From: Methylomicrobium sp051061015
GTDB taxonomy: Bacteria; Pseudomonadota; Gammaproteobacteria; Methylococcales; Methylomonadaceae
Reading direction: 5' to 3'
Length of the DNA: 64,000 nucleotides
NCBI GenBank assembly: GCA_051061015.1
Contig: JBPFEG010000005.1
Coordinates: 1 to 64,000, forward strand
Below, one piece after another: positions 27,403 through 37,158 of this stretch; the first letter of the stretch is position 1, and each line of letters starts with the position of its first letter. The position numbers were made by a program, and so were the translations under genes. The notes below the pieces were generated by a model. It did not search any database, had not been told where the DNA came from, and was given only the letters and a program-made list of their open reading frames with translations.

Positions 27403-30030
27403 ATGAAAAAAATTACCGAAGTTTACGGTCAATTCATCGCCAAGTTGGACAGCATGCTGCTGCGTTATCCGAAGACGCTGATTCTGCTGGTCCTGCTGGT
27501 CTGTGGACTCAGCCTGTATTATACGGCCGGGCATCTGGGCATCGATGCCGATACCACTGATATTTTGTCGAAGGATCTGCAGTTTCAAAAAGATCGTGAG
27601 CGTTTTATCAAAACCTTTCCACAGGATGATCAGGCGATCCTGGTCGTGATCGACGCTCCCACGCCGGAACAGGCCACGCGGGTACTGGATTACCTCGGCC
27701 CCCGATTCGGTCGTGAAAAACAGCAGATACAATCGGTGTATATCCCCGGGGCGGGCGATTTTTTCAAGCGGCACGCTCTGCTCTACCCCGATCTTGACGA
27801 CGTCGAGGATCTGGCGGCCAAACTGGCCGAAGCCCAGCCCTTCATCGGTACGCTATCCAAAGACAACAGCCTGAAAAGTTTGCTGTCGATTCTCGGACAG
27901 GCCATCACCACGGAAGAGCGTGAACTGCCGGTCGATCTGACCCCTTTGCTGAATAAAATCAGCACGGCGATCCGGGCAGTGCTGGACGGAAAAACCTATC
28001 AATTGTCCTGGCAGCAGATGATGCTGGGAGAAAAGCAGGATTTGTTGAGCTCTCGGCGCTTTGTCCTGATCAAACCGTACCTCAACTTCAGCGAGTTGAA
28101 GCCGGCCGAAAAACCGCTGGCGGCAGTGCGGGCTATTGTCACGGAAGCCAAGCAGGCGTTTCCCTCCGTCAACATCCGGCTGACCGGCGAAGTCGTGCTG
28201 GAACACGACGAACTGGCTACGGTGACTTACAGCGCCGGAATGGCCTCGGCGTTCTCGTTCCTGCTGGTCTTCCTGTCCTTACTGATCGGCTTCCGGTCGA
28301 TCAAGCTGACGCTGGCCACGCTCGGGGTGCTGACCATGGGCCTGCTGCTGACCTTCGGCTTTGCCGCACTGGCCATCGGGCATCTGAACATTATTTCCGT
28401 GTCTTTCGCGGCTTTGTATATCGGCATCGGCGACGACTACGCGGTGCAAGTCTGCATGCGCTATCGGGAGTTGTCGCGGAAAAACCTGTCCCAGTGGCAG
28501 ACGCTGATCGAGTCCGTGCGCAAGGTCGCCCCACCGATTACGTTGTGCGCGATCACCGGAGCGACCGGTTTTTTTGCCTTTGTCCCGACCGAATACACCG
28601 GTGTTTCCGAGCTTGGCCTGATTGCCGGCACCGGCATCTTCATCTCGCTGCTGATCACGCTGACCGTGCTGCCGGCCGTACTAAAACTGTTTCCGCCGAA
28701 GCCGGGAGCGGCAAAAAAATCCGACGATCTGTTCCCCGACTGGGTTTACCTCTTTCCGATCCGTCATGCGAGGCTGGTCAAAGGAATGACGGTCGTGCTG
28801 ATACTGGTAGGCTTGGCCTTGCTGACCCAGACCCGATTCGATATCAACCCGCTCAACTTGCGCGACCCGAGCAGCGAGTCCGTCGCCGCGTTCAGGGAAC
28901 TGCTGAAAACCAAGGATACCTCGCCGATGACGCTGACGGTGCTGGCGGAAAGCAAGGACGAGGCGCTCGCGACCGCGCAGAGGCTGAGCCATCTGGAACC
29001 GGTCGAAAACGCGATCACGATCTATGACTATATTCCTGCGGATCAGGAAGCCAAACTGTCCATCATCGATGACTTGTCCCTGGTGATGGGGTTCCAGTTG
29101 CCGGCGTTTCCGTCACCGCATCAGGATAGCGTCGAGAACGAGATGGCGGCGCTGGAAAAATTCAAGGGGGCCATCGATCAACACTTGAAGGAAAAGCCGG
29201 ACAGCGGGCTATCGGCCCCCTTGCGCCTGTTGTCTCAGGACCTGGATGCGCTGATGGCCAGGCTGCAATCCGAGTCGGAACCGGAAAAAAAGACCAAGCT
29301 CGAAAAATTGCAATCCAGCCTGCTGGACACGCTGCCGGACACCATGGACACGTTGCTGAAGGGCTTGAACCCGAACCTGGTCACGATCGATACGCTGCCG
29401 CCCGACCTGACCGAACGCTGGCTCAGTAAAGACGGCGTCTACCGGATTATGGTTTCGCCCAGCAAGGATCTCAATGAGGAAAAAAACCTGAGAGAGTTCA
29501 TTGCCGAAGTCCGGCAGGTGGCGCCTCATGCGACCGACTTACCGGTCATTTACCTGGAATCGGGCAATGCGATAGTGCATGCCTTTCAGCAGGCGCTGGC
29601 CAGTGCAGTAGCGGCGATCGTGATTGTTTTAATGCTAACGCAGCGTAACACCAAGGACGCGCTGCTGATTCTCCTGCCGCTGACGCTGACGGCCATCCTG
29701 ACCGGTGCCTCAACGGTACTGATGGACAATCCGTTCAATTTCGCTAACATCATCGTGATTCCGATACTGTTCGGGCTCGGCGTCGATGCGGGCATCAATA
29801 TCATGAACCGCTTGCGCCATCCCGATCAGGAGGACAGCGTGCTGAGAACCGCCACCGCGAGAGCCGTAGTCTTCAGCGAACTGACCACGATGTGCAGCCT
29901 GGTCAGCATGGCGTTCACCCCTCATCTCGGTCTCGCGAGCATGGGGCAGCTGCTGTCGATCGGATTGCTGCTGAACATTATCTGCACGCTGATCGTATTG
30001 CCGGCGTTTGCTTCCAGTGCCCGTGGCTGA
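27403..30030 (+). CDS. hpnN: Hopanoid-type RND/MMPL transporter (HpnN-like)
   Basis: The 875-residue inner-membrane protein is of the MMPL/RND superfamily and fits HpnN, which moves hopanoids to the outer membrane. Each half has one N-terminal membrane helix, a large periplasmic domain and about five more helices; the first half has the helix PKTLILLVLLVCGLSL and the signature YIGIGDDYAVQVCMRYRE with charged residues inside the membrane, the second half has the matching LFGLGVDAGINIMNRLR. Hopanoid production is typical of methanotrophs, which fits the suspected host. No squalene-hopene cyclase or other hpn gene is adjacent, so it is an isolated copy. Confidence 0.88.
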   Translation: MKKITEVYGQFIAKLDSMLLRYPKTLILLVLLVCGLSLYYTAGHLGIDADTTDILSKDLQFQKDRERFIKTFPQDDQAILVVIDAPTPEQATRVLDYLGPRFGREKQQIQSVYIPGAGDFFKRHALLYPDLDDVEDLAAKLAEAQPFIGTLSKDNSLKSLLSILGQAITTEERELPVDLTPLLNKISTAIRAVLDGKTYQLSWQQMMLGEKQDLLSSRRFVLIKPYLNFSELKPAEKPLAAVRAIVTEAKQAFPSVNIRLTGEVVLEHDELATVTYSAGMASAFSFLLVFLSLLIGFRSIKLTLATLGVLTMGLLLTFGFAALAIGHLNIISVSFAALYIGIGDDYAVQVCMRYRELSRKNLSQWQTLIESVRKVAPPITLCAITGATGFFAFVPTEYTGVSELGLIAGTGIFISLLITLTVLPAVLKLFPPKPGAAKKSDDLFPDWVYLFPIRHARLVKGMTVVLILVGLALLTQTRFDINPLNLRDPSSESVAAFRELLKTKDTSPMTLTVLAESKDEALATAQRLSHLEPVENAITIYDYIPADQEAKLSIIDDLSLVMGFQLPAFPSPHQDSVENEMAALEKFKGAIDQHLKEKPDSGLSAPLRLLSQDLDALMARLQSESEPEKKTKLEKLQSSLLDTLPDTMDTLLKGLNPNLVTIDTLPPDLTERWLSKDGVYRIMVSPSKDLNEEKNLREFIAEVRQVAPHATDLPVIYLESGNAIVHAFQQALASAVAAIVIVLMLTQRNTKDALLILLPLTLTAILTGASTVLMDNPFNFANIIVIPILFGLGVDAGINIMNRLRHPDQEDSVLRTATARAVVFSELTTMCSLVSMAFTPHLGLASMGQLLSIGLLLNIICTLIVLPAFASSARG

Positions 30031-30895
30031 ACGGTACACTGAAACTGCAACAGGTCACGGATCAAAACAAGTACCCACAGGTAATGCGCGTGCTGCGTTT
30101 CGCGGGGAAAGATGAATTCGCGAACGATCCGGTCGATGTCCTCCGGCGAAAGATCGGACCCTGCTTCATCATTTGCCGCCATCAGTACCGTGCTCTTCAC
30201 TGGCGTAAACGGTTTTTATGCTTTGCGTATCTATAATGCCGTAGCTCGATTCGGCAGCATGACCTACTTGCTCACCGCGATAGGCTAACAAATGATCCAA
30301 ACATTTCTTCCAACCACTGTGTTTGTTCCATTTGCTGAAATAATAAACCGTTTGCCACAGCGGAAAATCGTTGGGCACCATTCGTCATTCAATTCCGCCT
30401 TTGACAACATACATAATCGCGTTGATTATCGTTTTTATCGCAGGTATGCGCCAGCTGCCTCGACGACTCCGAAGCCGAAGCCGAAAATCTTATTCAATTA
30501 ATGCCCATTCCGCATCCCTGCGGTCGCATTTGCAAGGTAACAATTAAAAATTTTGATTTTTACAAGATCTTGTTTTGCCTGACAGCTTCTTACATTGGCT
30601 ATGGATAATACTCTCCAACGCTAACTGATATTCGACCATCTTTTTAATATCAAAAAAGTCTTCAAAACTGCAGAATGCCCTGACTCAAAAATGAGTCTTT
30701 ACGTTTGCTTTCGAACAGAAAAACATAGCTTTTATCGCTAAAGTTATTCTCAGCTTTAAGCAGGACATTTAATTGTCTGCTTTTATTCCACGAAAGAAGT
30801 ATTCCTTTACTCATAGCTCACAAGACTTTATTTGCGTGCTTTATCTTAATAAAGATGAAGTAGATGCGGCCAAAGGTGGGTTGTAAGGCTGTTTT
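30031..30895. other. Gap containing an IS5 remnant
   Basis: Apart from the transposase remnant described separately (30169-30470), the gap is AT-rich, especially at 30540-30895, and shows no gene. A minus-strand open frame at 29922-30200 overlaps the end of hpnN and is not called. Confidence 0.4.
30169..30470 (-). pseudogene. IS5-family transposase remnant (N-terminal part) with in-frame stop
   Basis: The minus strand encodes INAIMYVVKGGIE, then a stop (TGA at 30387-30385) where IS5 transposases have Trp, then RMVPNDFPLWQTVYYFSKW and, after a spacer, GIIDTQSIKT with the DDE domain's first Asp. The match ends at GTDGGK, where a TGA stop follows. This is the N-terminal third of an IS5-group transposase; the catalytic rest is missing. 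It is not from the same copy as the C-terminal scrap at 431-573. Confidence 0.8.
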
Positions 30896-30952
30896 ATGGT
30901 CCACAGTTCACAAAGCCGTGGAGAGATTATTACCCTGCCGATAAGGAAAAAG

Positions 30953-33631
30953 ATGAAAATAATAACAAGTGATGTCTCTAGTCATAATTTGATATTCGGT
31001 CTAATTTTATGGCTGCTATTGATCGTTGTTAGTCCAAGCCATGCTGAGACGGCGGATTCCCGGCACTGCCCTGACCTTAAGAACCTTATTCCTACGAACC
31101 AGTTTGGGATTGACACTTCGACCGGCGTTCGCGAGTTCCGCTACACGCATTTGGTTTTAAACAATGGGCCTGGCCCGCTGGAGATTCAGCCTTTCTACAG
31201 TTCTACGACAGGAACTTATTTAGGCTACCAGCACATTTATACCCATGATGCTGCGGGCCAACCAAATTGGTCGATAGTAGAGACGCATCCGGTGGCGAGC
31301 CCCTTTGAGTTTCATGCCGAGCATGGGCATTTCCATTTCCTTTATGCAGCTTTCGGACTCTACGCAGTAGCAACAGACGGCAGCGTTGGCGCTCCGGTTG
31401 CTCTGAGTCCAAAGGTGGGATTCTGTATCAATGATTCCTATCTCTACGATTATAGTAATGGTCCCGTTGATGCTGGCACCGCTCCGGCACATTACGGTGC
31501 ATTCGCCGGCAGCTGGGGTTCATGTGCAGATCCGACAACACTGCGCGGACAAACAGTCGGATCAGTCGACGAGTATGACTATCGCGATCCGGGTCAGTCC
31601 ATTCCCATCGGTAACTTGTCAGACGGGACATACTGGTTCAGGGCCGTGGCGGATCCGAATAATTACCTCTTCGAATGCAATGAGAGCAACAATATCACGG
31701 ATGTCAAAGTAACAATTAACAACAATGTAGTAACGGCGGGAGAAACTCGCTACCCCGATTCGACGCCGCCTGGCATTAGGATGACGTCACCTGCTGACGG
31801 CGCGGAGGTAGCCGGTACTGCCGTGACGCTCTCGGCGGATGTGACCAATAGCGTAAAATTTCTCATCGATGGCAAACCATTGGGCAGCATCGGCACCAAC
31901 TCGCAACAATGGAACTCCACTTCAGCTCCTGACGGCCCCCATTGGCTGTCTGCCCAAACCACGAACGCTGCCGGCCGCATCGGGACCTCGCCTGTCGTCC
32001 AGGTTACTGTGAATAATAGCGGCAGCCAACTTCCCACGGACGGGCTCATGATCGACAACAGCTTTTCAATGGATGGTCACGGAACGCTTTCAACCACTGT
32101 GTCGACCTCCGAACCAGGAGAGGTCCTCGTGGCCTTCGTAGCTGCCGATGGGCCGAGCACGTCAACTCAGAGCGCGACGGTTTTCGGAGGCGGAATGACT
32201 TGGACTCTCGTCCGTCGTGCGAACGGGCAACCCGGTACTGCCGATATTTGGACGGCAAATGCGCCCGGTCAGTTGACAGGCATGTTAATCACGTCGACGC
32301 TGGCAAACCCCAACTATGGCCAGTCATTGACCGTAATGGCGTTTAAAGCCGGGACGGGTATCGGGACATCGATGGCAGGGGGAGGACCTAACGGTGCCCC
32401 CGCTGTCACATTTACATCCACTAGGGCTGGGGCGCGGGCGTTCGGCGTCGCGAACAATTACGACCACCCTGTCGCTCCCACGCTCGCCGCCGGACAAACC
32501 CAACAGCACCTTTGGATTGATTCGGGTGTGGGGGATGCTTATTGGCTTCAATCCCAGACCACTGCCGCAGCTATCGCGGGAGCAACAATTAGTGTCGAGG
32601 ACACAGCACCTACTACAGACCATTGGAACATGGCTGCTGTTGAAGTTTATCCCCTAACACAGACTGGATCTGATACTAGCCCTCCAATCGTGACCATTAC
32701 AGAACCGTTAGGTGGCGCGACGGTATCGGGCATCGTCAAAGTCGCTGCGAATGCAGCCGACAACAGTCAGGTAGCCAGTGTCCAGTTCTATCTCGATGAC
32801 CTTCCTTTGGGGCAGACGGTCACTTCTCCCCCGTACATGACCAGTTGGGATACAAGTACTGCGACAATTGGCGAACATACACTGTTCGCCCGCGCTACGG
32901 ACACATCCCAAAACACCGGTGAGTCTTCGCCGGTCACCGTGATGCTCGCCAACTCACCACCTCCGCCCAAACCCATTGGGAAAGAGGTCACTGTAGTTAA
33001 GGATGGCTCTGGAATCATACGTACGCATTCATTCAGCACCCTGACTACGGGAGATTTGCTCGTCGCTTTCATCACTTATGACGGCCCATCCAATAGAGCA
33101 CAGACCGCCAATGTCAGCGGTGCCCGCTTGAAATGGAAACTGGTTGAGCGTAGTAATTCCCAACCGGGAACCTCAGAAATCTGGGCAGCACGGGCAACAG
33201 GAACATTATCGAGAGTGAGAATAACTGCGAAGCCGGCGCGAAGATTTTACCGTACGAGAATAACCGCGAAGCCGGCGCGAAGATCTTACCACGGCACTCT
33301 CGCCGTAATCGCCTTCACTAACGCCGCAGGTACAGGAATCTCGGGGGCAGGCGGTTCCCTCTCGGGGCCTCCTACTGTCATGCTGCCAGGCATCGCGGCT
33401 GGAAATTGGCCATTCATGGTTTGTGACAATTCGAGCCGTGCCGTGGCGCCGACTCCCGCCAACACACAGCAAATTCTGCATCAGCGACTCGATACGAGTG
33501 TAAATAAGACCTTCTGGATACAATCGACGGTGGCCCCGACTACGGGGTTTAACATGGTCGAGCTTCGCAATACTGATCCGACGGCTGATCGCTGGAATTG
33601 TGCCGGCACAGAAATCACGGCACAACATTAA
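30953..33631 (+). CDS. Secreted lysyl-oxidase-like multidomain protein
   Basis: From ATG 30953 the protein is 892 residues with a signal peptide ending SPSHA. Residues about 40-255 resemble lysyl oxidase (PF01186): a copper-type cluster FHAEHGHFHFLYAAF (His121, 124, 126, 128), KVGFCINDS (Lys154, Cys158), VDEYDYRDPGQ with tyrosines where the cofactor tyrosine lies, and FECNESNN. Two bacterial Ig-like domains follow (starting DSTPPGIRMTSP and DTSPPIVTITEP), alternating with two copies of an unnamed beta-rich domain that contain GEVLVAFVAADGPS and GDLLVAFITYDGPS. The second copy carries a 39-base tandem duplication. A start at 30896 is also open, but the signal peptide and AAGG site favour 30953. 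It probably acts on extracellular protein or matrix; the enzyme activity is inference. Confidence 0.75.
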   Translation: MKIITSDVSSHNLIFGLILWLLLIVVSPSHAETADSRHCPDLKNLIPTNQFGIDTSTGVREFRYTHLVLNNGPGPLEIQPFYSSTTGTYLGYQHIYTHDAAGQPNWSIVETHPVASPFEFHAEHGHFHFLYAAFGLYAVATDGSVGAPVALSPKVGFCINDSYLYDYSNGPVDAGTAPAHYGAFAGSWGSCADPTTLRGQTVGSVDEYDYRDPGQSIPIGNLSDGTYWFRAVADPNNYLFECNESNNITDVKVTINNNVVTAGETRYPDSTPPGIRMTSPADGAEVAGTAVTLSADVTNSVKFLIDGKPLGSIGTNSQQWNSTSAPDGPHWLSAQTTNAAGRIGTSPVVQVTVNNSGSQLPTDGLMIDNSFSMDGHGTLSTTVSTSEPGEVLVAFVAADGPSTSTQSATVFGGGMTWTLVRRANGQPGTADIWTANAPGQLTGMLITSTLANPNYGQSLTVMAFKAGTGIGTSMAGGGPNGAPAVTFTSTRAGARAFGVANNYDHPVAPTLAAGQTQQHLWIDSGVGDAYWLQSQTTAAAIAGATISVEDTAPTTDHWNMAAVEVYPLTQTGSDTSPPIVTITEPLGGATVSGIVKVAANAADNSQVASVQFYLDDLPLGQTVTSPPYMTSWDTSTATIGEHTLFARATDTSQNTGESSPVTVMLANSPPPPKPIGKEVTVVKDGSGIIRTHSFSTLTTGDLLVAFITYDGPSNRAQTANVSGARLKWKLVERSNSQPGTSEIWAARATGTLSRVRITAKPARRFYRTRITAKPARRSYHGTLAVIAFTNAAGTGISGAGGSLSGPPTVMLPGIAAGNWPFMVCDNSSRAVAPTPANTQQILHQRLDTSVNKTFWIQSTVAPTTGFNMVELRNTDPTADRWNCAGTEITAQH
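33217..33294 (+). repeat. 39-base in-frame tandem duplication
   Basis: Two copies of a 39-base unit (33217-33255 and 33256-33294) differ at only a few positions and encode RITAKPARRFYRT and RITAKPARRSYHG. The other copy of the same domain in this protein has a single equivalent strand here, so the duplication is local and recent. Confidence 0.9.
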
Positions 33632-33640
33632 ACAGTAGGC

Positions 33641-33676
33641 AAACGGCTTCATTCGCTGCGAGGCGGGAAGCCGTTT
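33641..33676 (+). terminator. Terminator-like hairpin after lysyl-oxidase-like gene
   Basis: AAACGGCTTC (33641-33650) and GAAGCCGTTT (33667-33676) form a perfect 10-base stem with a 16-base loop, nine bases after the stop codon. There is only a short T run, so termination may be partial, but position and perfect pairing support a transcription end signal. Confidence 0.7.
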
Positions 33677-34001
33677 AGTCTCCGGACGTGATAGGGCTAG
33701 GCGGTTTCACAAAGCGCTGTTTGCATGGTGAATTGCATAGCCATCCGACATCACGTCGAGTCATTGCGCACTTAGTTTTAGACCCCCTTTGGAGGGCTAT
33801 AAAATGAAGAGAGCCCGGCAATGGGCTATGGACAGACGTCTGGGGCGCCGAAGAGAGTAAAGTTTTGCCGCTGGCTTCGACGACTGTAGGGATACAGAAG
33901 GTAGGGCACGCAGAAGTAGTTGCCGAGGGAGGGGAGGCCCAGGACAAGCAATTCACAGAGAAAGAAAATCAACATTCTCAGGCTTCCGGACAGGTCGACG
34001 C
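33677..34001. other. Convergent gap before ftsH
   Basis: About 325 bases between the convergent lysyl-oxidase-like and ftsH genes. Short open frames on both strands have no likeness to proteins and no ribosome-binding site. Nothing else is seen. Confidence 0.4.
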
Positions 34002-36041
34002 TCATTTTTTTTCATCGGCAACCGACAACGGACGGTTTTCCAGCGCGGGCGCAGGAGGTAGGCCGGTGACTTGCAGAATCTCCTGCTCACCCACAGTTTC
34101 GCGCGCGAGCAACGCCTCGACCAGTGCGTCAAGTTGGCGCCGATGTTCTCTCAGCAGCTTCGTCGCTTGAGCGTAGCTGTCGCTGATGATGCTTTGCACC
34201 TCCGCGTCGATCACGCGGCCGGTTTCCTCGCTGAAAGGTTTTGTAGCGCCATATCCGCCCACGCCGGTCAGGTAGGGATTCTCGCGGGGCGCGAGCTGCA
34301 CCATCCCGAGTTTATCGCTCATGCCCCAGCGGGTGACCATATTGCGGGCAAGCTGGGTTGCCTGTTCGATGTCATTCTCGGCACCCGTGGTCCGGGTGCC
34401 GTACACGATCTCCTCGGCCGCTCGCCCGCCCAGCATGCCGACGATCCTGGCGCGCAGATAGGCTTCCGGATAGTTATAGCGGTCCGTCTGGGGCCGCTGA
34501 TAAGTCACCCCGAGCGCCTGCCCGCGCGGCACAATCGTGACCCGATTCACCGGATCCGCGCCGGGCATAACCAAGCCGAGGATCGCATGTCCGCTCTCGT
34601 GATACGCGATGCGCTCCCGGTCTTCACGGGTTAAGAGGAGCGGCCGCTCGGGGCCGAGCACGATCTTTTCCAGCGCGTCCAGAAAATCCTTCTGACGGAC
34701 CTCGTTCTGCTCGCGGCGGGCCGCCAGCAGCGCAGCCTCGTTGACAAGGTTTTTCAGATCCGCGCCCGCAAGTCCCGGCGTCGTAGCGGCCAGCTCTGCC
34801 AGGCTGACGTCGTTCGCGAGCGGAACCTGACGGGTGTGGACCTTCAGGATCGCTTCGCGGCCGGTCTTGTCCGGGAGGTTCACCACCACGCGCCGGTCGA
34901 AGCGTCCGGGCCGGAGCAACGCCCGGTCGAGCACGTCGGGCTGATTGGTCGCAGCCAGCACGATGATCCCTTCGCGGCCGGAAAATCCGTCCATTTCGGT
35001 GAGAATCTGTTGCAGCGTCTGTTCGTGTTCGCTGGCGCCGCCGATTGCCACCTGCCCTCGGGCCCGACCTATCGCATCGATCTCGTCGATAAAAATGATC
35101 GCGGGCGCGTGCTCGCGCGCCTGCTTGAAGAGATCCCGCACGCGCGCCGCGCCTACGCCGACGATCATTTCCACGAACTCGGAGGCGCTCATCGAGAAGA
35201 ACGGAACACCGGCTTCCCCGGCGACCGCCTTCGCGAGCAAAGTCTTTCCGGTTCCCGGCGCGCCGACCAGCAGCACGCCTTTCGGTGCGGTCCCGCCGAG
35301 GCGCGTATACTTACCCGGCGATTTCAGGAAGTCGACGATCTCGACCAACTCGTTCTTCGCCTCGTCGATGCCGGCCACATCGTCGAAAGTGACTTTGGCG
35401 CTCGCCGTTTGATCGTAAAGGCGGGCCTTGCTCCGGCCGATGCCCATGAGCCCGCCCATGCCGCCCTGTTGCGCGGCGCGCCGGTAAAGCCACACGTAGA
35501 ACAGGATGATCAGGAGCGCTGGGCCAAAACCGAAAAGAAGCGTGGCCCAGAAGCTGCCCTGCCGGATCGGCACTGCGCTGATCTCAACCTTGCGGTCGAT
35601 CAGAAACGCCTCCAGGCCTGGATCCACGAACTCGGGCAGTTCAGTTGTAAAGGTGTCAACCGTTCTGGGTTCGGTTTGTGGCGGCCGCCGGGAACCGGGG
35701 GCCGCCTCACTGCCGCCTTCCGGCGGCCAGGTGATCGGCGCGGCAAAACGGCCCTCAATGCTCGTTCCCTGACTGTAGATTGCCTTGACGTTGCCCTTCG
35801 CGACCTCTTCCTTGAAAGTGGTGTAAGGGATGGTAACTGCCTCGTCCGGCCCCGGAAAGAGAAACTTCATCAACAGGTAATTGATCAGCAGAATGATCAG
35901 GAACGTCAGCCAGGTCCTGCGCGGCGGGATGTTCGCAGCCCCGCCGGGTTTCGGTTTCCCTCCCCGGTTATCTTCCGGCCGGGCACGTGGGTCGGCTGCC
36001 GAGTCGCGGTTGCGTGATGTCTGTGGTGTTGGCCGATTCAT
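34002..36041 (-). CDS. ftsH: ATP-dependent zinc metalloprotease FtsH (accessory copy)
   Basis: FtsH is a membrane-anchored AAA+ protease that degrades misfolded membrane and regulatory proteins. From ATG 36041, which has GGGGG six bases upstream, the protein is 679 residues: N-terminal membrane segment (about 44-62), periplasmic domain, second membrane segment (about 163-186), AAA+ domain with Walker A GAPGTGKT (260-267) and Walker B IIFIDEIDAIG, and the zinc site HESGH (481-485). The long proline-rich N-terminal tail and longer periplasmic region differ from the housekeeping form. The gene is clearly GC-richer than its neighbours. Together these suggest an acquired stress-type second FtsH; the housekeeping gene is expected elsewhere. 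A longer open frame upstream overlaps another small frame and is rejected. Confidence 0.93.
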   Translation of the reverse strand: MNRPTPQTSRNRDSAADPRARPEDNRGGKPKPGGAANIPPRRTWLTFLIILLINYLLMKFLFPGPDEAVTIPYTTFKEEVAKGNVKAIYSQGTSIEGRFAAPITWPPEGGSEAAPGSRRPPQTEPRTVDTFTTELPEFVDPGLEAFLIDRKVEISAVPIRQGSFWATLLFGFGPALLIILFYVWLYRRAAQQGGMGGLMGIGRSKARLYDQTASAKVTFDDVAGIDEAKNELVEIVDFLKSPGKYTRLGGTAPKGVLLVGAPGTGKTLLAKAVAGEAGVPFFSMSASEFVEMIVGVGAARVRDLFKQAREHAPAIIFIDEIDAIGRARGQVAIGGASEHEQTLQQILTEMDGFSGREGIIVLAATNQPDVLDRALLRPGRFDRRVVVNLPDKTGREAILKVHTRQVPLANDVSLAELAATTPGLAGADLKNLVNEAALLAARREQNEVRQKDFLDALEKIVLGPERPLLLTREDRERIAYHESGHAILGLVMPGADPVNRVTIVPRGQALGVTYQRPQTDRYNYPEAYLRARIVGMLGGRAAEEIVYGTRTTGAENDIEQATQLARNMVTRWGMSDKLGMVQLAPRENPYLTGVGGYGATKPFSEETGRVIDAEVQSIISDSYAQATKLLREHRRQLDALVEALLARETVGEQEILQVTGLPPAPALENRPLSVADEKK

Positions 36042-36132
36042 GATAACCCCCAGAATGTGTTCATCTGTTTGCTTGTGCGGATACCGATGCCCTATCGGCG
36101 CCTTGCAGGCGACGATGACCGCGCGCTCGCGG

Positions 36133-36291
36133 CTATTTCTGCTCGCCCCGACTGATGCGCCCGACAATTTCATCAGTCGCCAGGTTATTGATCACATCAT
36201 TAGAACGGATACCCATCAGCTCAACCCGGCTACTGGCGATATAGAGCTTCGGCAGATTCCGAATTCGATCGTCCTTGTTAGGTGAGTGCAT
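36133..36291 (-). CDS. Possible small protein upstream of ftsH
   Basis: A 52-codon frame from ATG 36291 to TAG at 36135-36133 encodes a protein-like sequence (KLYIASSRVELMGIRSNDV.. then DEIVGRISRGEQK). It lies 91 bases upstream of the ftsH start on the same strand. There is no good ribosome-binding site, and I know no family. It could be a small leader gene or the tail of a lost gene; its residue pattern looks more like a real helix-strand protein than chance. Confidence 0.35.
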   Translation of the reverse strand: MHSPNKDDRIRNLPKLYIASSRVELMGIRSNDVINNLATDEIVGRISRGEQK

Positions 36292-37158
36292 CTAGAAATG
36301 AAGGGCGAACAAAAACATGACTTGCGCGCTTTCTTGACCGATTCACCGCTCGCCCTGAACATCTGCCAATTAAGAGCAAAAAAAATTTTGGATTATTCAG
36401 ACTGCTTCAGGCAGAAAACTTTGGACTATACAATATATTGGTCCATCCAGTTCTGTATGAGTTCCATGCAGTTCTCTCCGGGGTTGCCGGTCTGGGCAAG
36501 CAATCTTTATGATCGTGCCCCAATCCAGCTGATACTCGGCTAAGAATGCCCTTTCTCAACTTGAGACATTTTTTCCAAACTCTTGGACGGCATGCTGAAG
36601 ATTACCCTGAAACCGGAGCCACTCCCCATGATATTCCGGATATTTTACTGACATAGGATCACGAATTATCTCGTTTCGATGGGTTGTTGAAAAACAGGCG
36701 CTTGCTGAGCGAGGATCGTGATTAGGTGCAGACCCATGGCGATCACTACGTGATGCTGAAGCACGCTAAATAGCGCCAAACAGAAACGCATAATTGGCCG
36801 TCCGTGGCTGGAATCATTTTTGTATATTTAAAGAATTTTGAACTTAATAATGAATACAAAATGGGAAAGATAGCCAGAAATCAGTGTCTATCAGGGAAGT
36901 GAAATAGTTAAAATTTAGTTTCACAATTGTTTAGGGACATAGCGTCAATCATTACACAATTTTGATAAATTTAAAGATTATCGATAAAAAGTGTATAAAG
37001 CCCCTAGCGAGATCAGCTGATTTCAATCGACTTCAGCTTGAGGGTTCTTGAAGGGTAGCTCTCGCTGGACCTGCCCCTTATTAACTCCGCGCGATCGGGG
37101 CAAGCACAATGCCAATGACTCATTCCCAGGGTAACCTTTAATTTAATGGAGATAAATA
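36292..37158. other. AT-rich gap between ftsH region and CNB gene
   Basis: Nearly 870 bases of mostly AT-rich DNA. A plus-strand open frame at 36286-36543 has no ribosome-binding site and unlikely composition, and is not called. The stretch 36810-37000 is very AT-rich and could hold promoters. GGAG at 37147 is the ribosome-binding site of the next gene. No repeats or RNA genes were recognised. Confidence 0.4.

Noticed and set aside
36286..36543. 85-codon plus-strand frame
   Set aside because: No ribosome-binding site and no recognisable protein pattern; antisense to part of the small frame before ftsH.
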